Source: Bryobacterales bacterium (GTDB lineage: Bacteria > Acidobacteriota > Terriglobia > Bryobacterales > Bryobacteraceae). From it: 11,426 nucleotides of DNA. Where the stretch lies: assembly GCA_020853155.1 (NCBI GenBank), contig JADYZL010000155.1:1-11426 (forward strand), given 5' to 3'. The notes below the pieces were generated by a model. That model was not told where the DNA came from and did not search any database. It saw only the letters and a program-made list of their open reading frames with translations. Positions 1-6,113 of this stretch are shown piece after piece. The translations under genes were made by a program, and so were the position numbers. The number at the start of each line of letters is the position of its first letter. The first letter of the stretch is position 1.

Positions 1-50
1 AGGTCGAACACCGCGTGCGCGCTTTGTCTGTATTCCGCCATCTCTCCCAT
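1..50 (-). CDS. tnpA: IS200/IS605-family transposase TnpA, N-terminal fragment
   Basis: The minus strand read from position 50 gives MGEMAEYRQSAHAVFD before the window ends. The segment AEYRQSAHAVFD resembles the N-terminus of the small Y1 HUH transposase TnpA of IS200/IS605 elements, where a 'YR.SSH.VY.L' segment precedes the first beta strand. In this family TnpA cuts and rejoins single-stranded DNA at hairpins near the element ends. The HUH motif and catalytic tyrosine lie outside the window, so the call rests on about 14 residues plus the hairpin at 81-97. The start could be the ATG at 50 or the in-frame ATG at 41; neither has an ideally spaced ribosome binding site. Confidence 0.6.
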   Translation of the reverse strand, partial: MGEMAEYRQSAHAVFD

Positions 51-80
51 TCTCGTAGGGAATCGGGCTGCTCAAAGCTA

Positions 81-97
81 ACCGCCTGAAAGGCGGT
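81..97 (-). repeat. Subterminal hairpin of the IS200/IS605-type left end
   Basis: The sequence ACCGCCT-gaa-AGGCGGT (plus strand) is a perfect 7-bp inverted repeat with a 3-nt loop. It lies about 31 bp upstream of the TnpA start. IS200/IS605 transposases recognise single-stranded hairpins at this kind of position. The structure is seen directly; its role as the TnpA recognition site is inferred from the adjacent transposase start. Confidence 0.55.
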
Positions 98-118
98 GGG
101 ATTAGACCTGGCGGACGG

Positions 119-421
119 AGCTAAAGCTGCCTTCTTCAGGATCGGATGCCCTTTCTGCACTCGGGCACACTTGACCTGACCGTCGCGCCCAATGATGATG
201 TCGACGGTGATAGAACCGGTTACACGCAGCGTCGGGGGAAGCTTCGGTGCTATTCGTCGAGTCGCTCGTCGGTTGAGTTCATCGGGGGAAAGCCATGTAG
301 TGGACCTGCCGATTTTCAAGACATCTCTCTCGAGCCCGCAGGGCCAAGCTTCTCCATCCGCCTGCGAAAGAACCGACAGAACCGCTAATCCAAACAACAA
401 TGCAACCAAGACCTTCTTCAT
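119..421 (-). pseudogene. Secreted TonB C-terminal-domain protein, interrupted by an insertion element
   Basis: The minus strand from ATG at 421 reads a signal peptide (MKKVLVALLFGLAVLSVLSQ, then ADGEAWPC), a short linker with 'WLSPDELNRRATRRIAPKLPP', and then a TonB-C-like fold: GSITVDIIIGRDGQVKCARV (about residues 67-86), followed by GHPILKKAAL (about 89-98). The usual last strand of this domain, an 'A...W.F.P' segment, is absent. After KKAAL the frame runs without a stop into hairpin and transposase DNA to the window edge. TonB-C domains normally contact outer-membrane receptors, but short secreted versions like this one, with no N-terminal anchor, are of unclear role and are frequent in Acidobacteriota. 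Its ATG lies 5 bp after the stop of the upstream ORF, which suggests co-transcription. Interruption of the domain by the insertion is inferred. Confidence 0.65.
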
Positions 422-426
422 CTGAT

Positions 427-612
427 TTACTTCTTTCTCAACGGAGCTCCACTGAAATGGCGGTCGGACTCGCGCTCTATGTCGTGAATGTCTCTGTCTG
501 CGACCGGATGTGAGCCTCTCGGAATATTCCTTCCAAAATCACCCAGAAAAATATGACGAAGTTCGTGGAAGAAGGTCTTCACAATCTCGTTATCTGCTTG
601 ATCGTTAGCCAC
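427..612 (-). CDS. Short ORF with HELRH metallopeptidase-like motif, probable gene remnant
   Basis: This 61-residue frame starts at GTG 612, with AGG 8 nt upstream and a stop codon two codons upstream. Residues 14-23 read FFHELRHIFL, an HExxH zinc-peptidase signature (HELRH), followed by GDFGRN and later by an acidic 'DIERESDRHF' segment that could supply the third zinc ligand. This arrangement resembles the C-terminal tip of Rhs-type or other polymorphic toxin proteins with a metallopeptidase domain, or an ImmA/IrrE-type peptidase. It is far too short to be either in full. The decayed IS4 element begins 11 bp upstream of its start, so the missing N-terminal part may have been displaced or deleted. 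The downstream TonB-C gene starts 5 bp after its stop. Function is unproven; the zinc-peptidase reading rests on the motif alone. Confidence 0.4.
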   Translation of the reverse strand: MANDQADNEIVKTFFHELRHIFLGDFGRNIPRGSHPVADRDIHDIERESDRHFSGAPLRKK

Positions 613-622
613 GTATCAGGCC

Positions 623-635
623 TGTCCAAATTAGC
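623..635 (+). repeat. Outer left inverted repeat of IS4-family element
   Basis: TGTCCAAATTAGC is a perfect 13-bp inverse of 1596-1608. It lies 127 bp outside a second, shorter end-like copy at 750, so either it is the true end or it is a solo end left by another copy of the same element. Confidence 0.6.
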
Positions 636-749
636 AGCCAGCGGCACTGAGCCGGGTTGAAAGCACGGCATTTGCGCGTTTGAATCCTGCTATTTTGAAA
701 CCAGGTCCCCGCCGGGCTGCCCTCTTTCGTGTACTCTGCCTTCTGCTGC

Positions 750-759
750 TGTCCAAATT
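750..759 (+). repeat. Inner left inverted repeat of IS4-family element
   Basis: TGTCCAAATT followed by GCCGCCCCATC matches the right end read inward (TGTCCAAATTAGCTCCGGCC) over the first 10 bp, with partial similarity beyond. It lies 22 bp past the transposase stop, a more typical spacing than the copy at 623. Confidence 0.5.
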
Positions 760-780
760 GCCGCCCCATCGGTCGCACGC

Positions 781-1499
781 TCACAAATCCAGCCGCATCT
801 GGGCCGCGTCCGCTAGCGCCAGCGCTTCGGGCGGCTCAAAGGGCTTGTCGATCCAGGTCCAGAGATCCCGGTAGACCAGCAACTGCTGTCTCAATAACGC
901 CACCAGATTCGACAGGCTCCAGCCGTACTTGGCGCGGTGCTTCAGGAAGGTCACCAGCAGCATGGCAATCAGCGCACAGTAGATCTGCGTCGCCAGCGCG
1001 TTGGCGCTCGTGCCCACGAAACTCTTGATCCGCAGATTCTGCTTCAGTGCCTTGAAGAACAACTCCACCTGCCAGCGCTGCTTGTAGATGGCCGCGACGG
1101 TCTCCGCGGGCAACTCGTGATGGTTGGTCAGAAACCGGAACTCCCGCTGGCTCGATTCGTCCCAATAGCGCACCACCCGGAAGAAGGTCTTGTTGTAATG
1201 AGCCTCGCGCTGAGCAGCGTGAACAGCTCCTCATAGACCTGCCAGGGCCGGTGCTGGTTGGCGTAGGCGAGGGTGGAATTCGCGGGCGCTTGCTACATGC
1301 CCAAATGCCGCAGCTTGCCTTCGGAGGCGCGCAGGCTCTTGGTCTGGCTCAACTGGCAAAACAGCATCGCCGCGAACTGATCCCACGAACGGAACCCACC
1401 CGCATGACGCTCGCCCCGATGCTTGCTAACGGCGCGGTCAAACAGCGTCGCGGGAACCAGTTTCACCATCTGGCGGAAAATGCTGGATACTCGATTCAT
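781..1499 (-). pseudogene. IS4-family transposase (DDE_Tnp_1 with DUF4372-like N-terminus), broken
   Basis: The N-terminal part, starting at ATG 1499, reads like the DUF4372 domain of IS4-family transposases, with FRSWDQFAAMLFCQL. A TAG stop at 1293-1295 interrupts it, but the same frame continues as QAPANSTLAYANQHRPW and 'YEELFTLLSAR', the conserved continuation. At about 1203-1210 it joins, in another frame, the C-terminal catalytic part: HYNKTFFRVVRYWDES, then FLTNHHELPAETVAAIYKQR, WQVELFFKALKQNLRIKSF, and FVGTSANALATQIYCALIA. The third acidic catalytic residue (E in WQVELFF) is kept. The middle section that normally holds the first two catalytic aspartates is gone, about 170-190 residues by comparison with the family. 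The gene therefore has a premature stop and a frameshifting deletion. Confidence 0.85.
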
Positions 1500-1595
1500 G
1501 GCGCTCTTTCCGGGAGGGAAGATTCGTTCTTGCGGAACTGATTCTCACCCTAGCAGAAGAGCGCCATTTTCGCGGGTTGGCGGGGGATGGCCGGA

Positions 1596-1608
1596 GCTAA
1601 TTTGGACA
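1596..1608 (-). repeat. Right inverted repeat of IS4-family element
   Basis: GCTAATTTGGACA is the inverse of 623-635 (13 of 13) and of 750-759 (10 of 10). It lies about 97 bp upstream of the transposase start at 1499, consistent with the transposase-promoter end of the element. Confidence 0.7.
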
Positions 1609-1931
1609 CGAGTGGCATGCAGTATGGCTGCAATCTTTTTCGAGGTCAAGGCATAGATTATGCGATCTGAATGGAACTGCGGCACACCGCGGCCTTCCAC
1701 GGCTGCGCCTGGTTGCGGAAGATGAGGGGCGGAGTTCGATTTCAGCGCTTACCGGCGGGCCTGCACCCAGGCCGGGAACTGCCACCGCCGGAGCAATTTT
1801 TGCGGACACCGCGCCCGATTTGCTCCGATTGGGGCCTTGTGCTCCGATAATAAGGAAGCGCTTCGCATTGCTTCCGTTCCGCCCCGGCTCAAGATGCGTT
1901 TGGGGCTGGTGGCGGGGCCGGCTCCAGTTGC
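1609..1931. other. Intergenic region upstream of the phosphatase operon
   Basis: No convincing gene is present on either strand. The region should hold the promoter of the downstream operon. Two direct copies of GCTCCGAT start 19 bp apart (1822-1829 and 1841-1848), about two helical turns, and the second overlaps a GATAAT stretch (1846-1851) that could act as a -10 box; no good -35 box is evident. A 6-bp inverted repeat GGAAGC/GCTTCC spans 1854-1875. These could be regulator or promoter sites, but none matches a regulator I can name. Confidence 0.3.
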
Positions 1932-3950
1932 ATGGCAAACCCACCCAACCCGATCCCGAAATTACGGCTGGTGGATCTCGCATATCTGCTCTTGCTGGCG
2001 ATCTTTGTCGCTGCTTCGTTCACCATGGAATTGGGGGTGATGGGGGCGCTCGCCGGGGTGCTGCTCGTGATCGCCGGAATCGTTCTGGGCATCCGCCACC
2101 TGCGCATTTTCGGCAAGCATCTGCTTTGGCCGCTGCGCAATCGCTTGCGCGTCACGTATGTGTTCATCGGCGTGGTGCCGATCCTGCTGATCGTCATCCT
2201 TACCGCGCTGGGCGTCTATATCGTCACGGGCGAGATCTCCAGCTTTCTCTTGAATAGCGAATTGCATCGCCGGGAGGGGATGCTCTCCGGGCCGGCTGAA
2301 TTGGTCGCCACCACTCCCGCATCCGAACGCGGCGATCTGATCGGGCGGATCTTTCCGTATTTCGAAGAGCAGTTCCCGGGCTTGCAACTGTGTGTCCGCA
2401 GCCAGGAGGGCACGTGGACTTGGCCGCCTGGCAACGTCTGCGAGTTTCCCCCGGCGGGCTGGAACCGCACGAACGGACTGGTTTCCCGGGAGAACCGCCT
2501 CTACGTTTGGGCCTACACGCGCCCGAACGATGCCGAACTCAGCGTGATGATGCCAGTGACCCGCGCCTATCTGAACGAGTTGGTGCCCGGCCTGCTGGAT
2601 GCCGAGATCGTGGGGCGAGTGGAACCCACACCCCAGACAGGCGGGGGCTCCCCTTCCGCCTCACAGCGCTTCTATCGCTTTGGCCCCAATCGGCCCGGCC
2701 GCAGGCAGCCGCGGGACCCGATGGGCGCGATCCCGAAAACGAATCCGCTCGACTTCAGCGTCAACTGGCAATCCACGCTCAACATCGCCGAGTGGACCGA
2801 GCCGGATGCCAGCCATGCCGCGCTGCTCACGTTCAATACCCGGCCTTCCGCCGTTTGGGGAGTGCTCTCGCGGAGAGAGCCGCTGCCGGGCTCCGCGATC
2901 GACTTCACGCAGTATTTCGCGGTGATGCTGTTCGTCTCCGCCAGCATCCTGTTTTTGATTGTGGAAGCGTGTTCGCTGATGGCTGGGATGGGGCTCTCGC
3001 GCAGCATTACGCAGGCGGTGGAGAACCTTTACGAAGGCACGCAGCATGTGATGCGGGGGCAATTTCAACATCGCATTCTGGTGAAGGGCGAAGATCAACT
3101 GGCAGACCTGAACCGGTCATTCAACCGGATGACGGAGAACCTGGAAACGCTGGTGGCAATCTCGAAAGAGAAGGAGCGCATGCAATCCGAACTGGAGATT
3201 GCCCGGGAGGTGCAGGTGGGTCTTTACCCAAAGGAGCCGCCCAAGTTCGAAAATATCGAGCTTGTGGCGATGAGCCAGCCTGCCCGCATGGCCTCCGGCG
3301 ACTACTTCGACTATCTCCGCCTGCGAGACGACCGGATCGCGATTGCGATTGGCGATGTGGCCGGCAAGGGCATCTCCGCGGCGCTGTTGATGGCTTCGAT
3401 CCAATCCACGATGCGCGCGCAACTGCGGCCTTACCTGCCTGCGACACGAGAAGCGGCGGATGAGGAGGCGGTCTCCGTCGAGGCGCTTTCGACCGCGCTG
3501 CTGGTCTCCCGGCTGAACCAGCAGATTCACCAGTTCACCAGCGCCTCCAAGTTTGCCACTTTCTTCTTTGGCGTCTACGATGACCGTAGCGGCGGCTTGC
3601 GATACACCAATGCGGGCCATCTGCCCCCCATTCTGCTCCGGCAGGGCAAGATTTCGCGGCTCAACGTGGATGGCCTGGTTGTGGGGGCGTTTTCCTTCGC
3701 CACGTATGAGGAAAGCGCGCTTCACCTTGAATCGGGGGATGTGCTGGTGCTCTATACAGACGGCATCACGGAGCCCGAGAATGAATACGGGGAGGAGTTC
3801 GGCGAGGAACGCCTGCAGGCCCTGCTGCTAGCCCATGGAGAGAAGGATGCGCGCGAGCTGGCGGACATCCTCGTCGAGGCGGTACGGGATTGGGTAGGCG
3901 ATGCCGAACCGTTCGACGATATCACTCTGCTGATCGTGAAGAAGTTCTGA
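1932..3950 (+). CDS. Membrane HAMP-domain PP2C/SpoIIE-type serine/threonine phosphatase
   Basis: This 672-residue protein is an RsbU-like PPM phosphatase that probably dephosphorylates an anti-anti-sigma factor or similar partner in a switch-type signalling pathway. Three hydrophobic helices occur near residues 13-35, 36-54 and 74-99. A periplasmic sensor-like region with a Pro/Gly/Arg-rich stretch (about 231-264) follows, then another helix at 328-354, a HAMP-like segment at about 355-408 and a helical linker. The catalytic domain runs from about 425 to the end. It opens with AREVQVGLYPKEPP and keeps the metal-site motifs SGDYFD (455-460), GDVAGKG (474-480), YTNAGHLPP (558-566), YTDGITE (608-614) and FDDITLLIV (661-669), so it should be active. 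ATG 1932 is the only in-frame start before the first helix, although its ribosome binding site is poor. No partner anti-sigma or STAS gene lies nearby. The next gene starts 19 bp downstream. Confidence 0.92.
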   Translation: MANPPNPIPKLRLVDLAYLLLLAIFVAASFTMELGVMGALAGVLLVIAGIVLGIRHLRIFGKHLLWPLRNRLRVTYVFIGVVPILLIVILTALGVYIVTGEISSFLLNSELHRREGMLSGPAELVATTPASERGDLIGRIFPYFEEQFPGLQLCVRSQEGTWTWPPGNVCEFPPAGWNRTNGLVSRENRLYVWAYTRPNDAELSVMMPVTRAYLNELVPGLLDAEIVGRVEPTPQTGGGSPSASQRFYRFGPNRPGRRQPRDPMGAIPKTNPLDFSVNWQSTLNIAEWTEPDASHAALLTFNTRPSAVWGVLSRREPLPGSAIDFTQYFAVMLFVSASILFLIVEACSLMAGMGLSRSITQAVENLYEGTQHVMRGQFQHRILVKGEDQLADLNRSFNRMTENLETLVAISKEKERMQSELEIAREVQVGLYPKEPPKFENIELVAMSQPARMASGDYFDYLRLRDDRIAIAIGDVAGKGISAALLMASIQSTMRAQLRPYLPATREAADEEAVSVEALSTALLVSRLNQQIHQFTSASKFATFFFGVYDDRSGGLRYTNAGHLPPILLRQGKISRLNVDGLVVGAFSFATYEESALHLESGDVLVLYTDGITEPENEYGEEFGEERLQALLLAHGEKDARELADILVEAVRDWVGDAEPFDDITLLIVKKF

Positions 3951-3969
3951 GTAAGGGAGTCGACGCCGC

Positions 3970-5592
3970 ATGAAAATCCTGACGGCCGCGCAGATGCGGC
4001 GCATTGACCAGCAGACAATCGAGGCCGGGTTTCCAGGGTTGCTGCTCATGGAGAATGCCGGGCACCGCGTTATCGAGGCGCTTGAGGGCATCGGCACGGA
4101 TTCGCAAGCGGCTTCGCAGCCGCGGAGCCGCTGGGGCCGGGGTGGGCGCGGAATCAGGCGCAATCGCCGCGGACGCCCGTTGCGCGAAGAGCGGGTCGTG
4201 ATCTTTTGCGGCAAAGGTAACAACGGCGGCGACGGTCTGGTGGTGGCGCGGCATTTGCTTACCCGGTTTACGCCGGTCTCCCTCCAAGTGGTGCTCACCG
4301 TTGACCCGGAAGAGGTCACGGGCGATGCCGCGGCGAACTTGCGCTTGTTTGAAGCGTCGGGAGGCCGGATTTCGCGGGAAGTGAGCCCGGATATGCAGGC
4401 GGCTACGCTGCTGGTGGACGCCATGCTCGGCACGGGCCTCGAAGGCCCCGCGAGGGAGCCCGTTCTTTCGTACATCCGCGAGTGGAACAAAGGATTTCCG
4501 CTTGCGCGGAGGGTCGCCATCGACGTTCCGAGCGGGCTGAGCAGCGATGGACTTGCCACGGGCGGCGAGTTTTGCCGGGTGGATGGCAGCGTCACGTTCA
4601 CGGCCCTCCGGTTGTGCCATGCGCTGCCGCCCTTCTGTGACGCTTGCGGCGAGGTGATCGTGGGCCATATCGGCACGCCGGATTCGTTCCTGGAGACGGA
4701 CCCGGAGTTCAACCTCTCGCTCATTACGCCCGACTGGCTGCGCTTTCTCGCCCAGCCGCGAGACCGGAATTCTCATAAGGGCGACTATGGCCACGTGTTG
4801 ATCCTCGGCGGCTCCCGCGCCAAACCCGGAGCCGTGGGGATGGCCGGGCTGGCCGCGCTGCGAACGGGCGCGGGGCTGGCGACGGTAGCAACGGTAGATT
4901 CCGCCGTCGACCGCATCGTGAGCATCGCGCCGGAACTCATGTCGGCGAGTTTGGCCGAGACCGCGGACGGGTTCATCGAAGCGACGGCGCTCGACGGCCC
5001 GTTCGGCGATGAGTTGATCGGCGGGAAAACCGTACTGGCCGCGGGGCCCGGCATGGGCGTGGTTCCGGATACCCGTGCGATGCTGCTTTCGCTGATGGGA
5101 ACGGTTCCCGTGCCTCTTGTGCTCGACGCGGATGCACTCAACATCCTTGCGCTCGAGAGCGATTGGCCGGGCGATGGGTTGCTCGTGCTGACGCCTCACC
5201 CCGGGGAGATGGCGCGGCTGATGCGCACCACGACGGCCGACGTGCAAGCCAACCGCGTCAACCGGGCGCGCACGCTCGCGGTGGCGAGGAACGCAACGGT
5301 GGTGCTCAAGGGCCAGCGCACGCTGATTGCCTTCCCCGATGGAGAGGTGTGGGTGAACCCCACGGGCAGCCCCGCCATGGCCACCGCCGGAAGCGGCGAT
5401 GTGCTGACCGGAACGATTGCATCGATGCTTGGGCAGTATCCCAGCCAACCCAAGCTGGCGATCGCCGCAGCCGTATATATCCATGGGTTGGCGGGGCAAT
5501 TGGGCGCTCTCGAATTGGGGGAGGCATCGCTGATGGCGACCGATCTGCTTCGCTACTATCCCGGCGCGTTTGCGCGTTGCGCAACATCCTGA
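3970..5592 (+). CDS. nnr: Bifunctional NAD(P)H-hydrate epimerase / ADP-dependent NAD(P)H-hydrate dehydratase
   Basis: This enzyme repairs damaged NADHX and NADPHX: the N-terminal half epimerises the R and S hydrates and the C-terminal half dehydrates the S form using ADP. The epimerase domain (about 1-240) has MENAGHRV (27-34), GKGNNGGDGLVVARHL (81-96), DAMLGTGL (150-157) and DVPSGLSSD (185-193). The dehydratase domain (about 250-540) has KGDYGHVLILGGS (270-282), AAGPGMG (357-363), LDADALN (385-391), LTPHPGEMARL (407-417) and ATAGSGDVLTG (471-481) with the predicted catalytic Asp 477. Residues about 42-73 are an arginine-rich insertion absent from typical members, between the first helix and the FCGKGNNGGDG strand. 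An AAGGGAG ribosome binding site at 3953-3959 supports ATG 3970. It sits between the phosphatase and tsaE, the latter a neighbour also seen in Escherichia coli. Confidence 0.95.
   Translation: MKILTAAQMRRIDQQTIEAGFPGLLLMENAGHRVIEALEGIGTDSQAASQPRSRWGRGGRGIRRNRRGRPLREERVVIFCGKGNNGGDGLVVARHLLTRFTPVSLQVVLTVDPEEVTGDAAANLRLFEASGGRISREVSPDMQAATLLVDAMLGTGLEGPAREPVLSYIREWNKGFPLARRVAIDVPSGLSSDGLATGGEFCRVDGSVTFTALRLCHALPPFCDACGEVIVGHIGTPDSFLETDPEFNLSLITPDWLRFLAQPRDRNSHKGDYGHVLILGGSRAKPGAVGMAGLAALRTGAGLATVATVDSAVDRIVSIAPELMSASLAETADGFIEATALDGPFGDELIGGKTVLAAGPGMGVVPDTRAMLLSLMGTVPVPLVLDADALNILALESDWPGDGLLVLTPHPGEMARLMRTTTADVQANRVNRARTLAVARNATVVLKGQRTLIAFPDGEVWVNPTGSPAMATAGSGDVLTGTIASMLGQYPSQPKLAIAAAVYIHGLAGQLGALELGEASLMATDLLRYYPGAFARCATS
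4107..4132. repeat. Palindromic GC-rich insertion inside the nnr gene
   Basis: GCGGCT-tcgc-AGCCGC (4108-4123) is a perfect 6-bp hairpin. It overlaps a second, 7-bp pairing between AGCGGCT (4107-4113) and AGCCGCT (4126-4132). Both lie in the stretch that encodes the extra arginine-rich segment of the epimerase domain. This looks like a small repetitive or palindromic element inserted in frame, but only one copy is visible here. Confidence 0.45.
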
Positions 5593-5597
5593 ACGCG

Positions 5598-6095
5598 ATG
5601 CAGCCACAATCGACATCAAGGCAGGAAGGCATCTGGCAGGCGGCGGGCGCCGAGGAGATGCTTGCCCTCGGGCGGCATCTTGCCGGGCTTCTCGGCCCAA
5701 ACGCGATCGTGCTGCTCGTCGGCGAGATGGGCGCGGGGAAGACCACGCTCGCAAAGGGAATTGTCGAAGGCTACGGCGCGGGAACGGCGGGGGATGTCTC
5801 CAGCCCCACATTCACGCTGATGCACGAATATCTCGGGCGATCCCGCGTGCTCCACCTCGACCTCTACCGCTTGGACACCGAGGCTCAGGTGCGTGCGATC
5901 GGCGTCGATGAGTGGATCGATGAAGTGCGGGAAGCGGACGCCGCCGAACCCAGCCTGCTGCTCGTAGAATGGGGGGACCGTTACCCCGCGCTATGGCCGG
6001 AGGATCGCGTGGAGATCCACATCTCCGTGGAAGAGGACATCCGCCGGGTTCAGCTTCGCACTGCGGGCGCCGGGCACCCGGGTTCCCCCGCTTGA
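5598..6095 (+). CDS. tsaE: tRNA threonylcarbamoyladenosine biosynthesis ATPase TsaE
   Basis: TsaE is the P-loop ATPase that works with TsaB and TsaD in the cytoplasm to form the t6A modification at position 37 of ANN-decoding tRNAs. The 165-residue product has a Walker A motif GEMGAGKTTLAKG (42-54), the family's SSPTFTLMHEY (68-78), LHLDLYRLDT (85-94) and LLVEWGDRYP (121-130), in the expected order and spacing. Family members are usually about 140-170 residues, so it is full length. ATG 5598 is chosen because it lies 5 bp after the nnr stop (5590-5592) and puts about 40 residues before the P loop. No strong ribosome binding site is seen, which suggests translational coupling to nnr. The next gene is convergent, its stop only 18 bp away. 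tsaB and tsaD are not in the window. Confidence 0.95.
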   Translation: MQPQSTSRQEGIWQAAGAEEMLALGRHLAGLLGPNAIVLLVGEMGAGKTTLAKGIVEGYGAGTAGDVSSPTFTLMHEYLGRSRVLHLDLYRLDTEAQVRAIGVDEWIDEVREADAAEPSLLLVEWGDRYPALWPEDRVEIHISVEEDIRRVQLRTAGAGHPGSPA

Positions 6096-6113
6096 GGGAG
6101 GCGGCAGATTGCC

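Larger units (their letters stand above)
1..112 (-). mobile_element. IS200/IS605-type element, left end, inserted in a TonB-C gene
   Basis: Going leftward on the minus strand, recognisable TonB-C protein homology stops near position 119. It is followed by a perfect 7-bp hairpin at 81-97 and then the start of a TnpA-like reading frame at 50. Gene body, subterminal hairpin and transposase in that order is what a left end of an IS200/IS605 element inside a gene looks like. These elements lack terminal inverted repeats and make no target duplication, so the exact boundary cannot be fixed from one end. I place it between roughly 100 and 120. The rest of the element and the far half of the target gene are outside the window. 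Confidence 0.5.
623..1608 (-). mobile_element. Decayed IS4-family insertion sequence with internal deletion
   Basis: The right end carries GCTAATTTGGACA at 1596-1608. Its exact inverse, TGTCCAAATTAGC, lies at 623-635, and a second shorter inverse copy, TGTCCAAATT, lies at 750-759. The transposase remnant lies on the minus strand between them, ending 22 bp inside the 750 end. The outer copy would give a 986-bp element and the inner copy an 859-bp element. IS4-family members with this transposase type are normally about 1.4-1.6 kb, which fits the loss of the catalytic core. No matching target-site duplication is visible beside 623, 750 or 1608, so the insertion is old or rearranged. Non-autonomous and almost certainly immobile. 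Confidence 0.75.

Noticed and set aside
610..1621. Target-site duplication flanking the IS4-family element.
   Set aside because: The bases beside 623, beside 750 and after 1608 do not match over any meaningful length.
1597..1983. A 128-residue minus-strand frame upstream of the phosphatase.
   Set aside because: It overlaps the IS end and the phosphatase start, has no domain signature or ribosome binding site, and looks like chance.
3922..5811. A 629-residue open frame on the minus strand opposite nnr.
   Set aside because: It lies opposite a gene with complete conserved motifs, has an Arg/His/Pro-rich composition typical of antisense frames in GC-rich DNA, and shows no recognisable domain.
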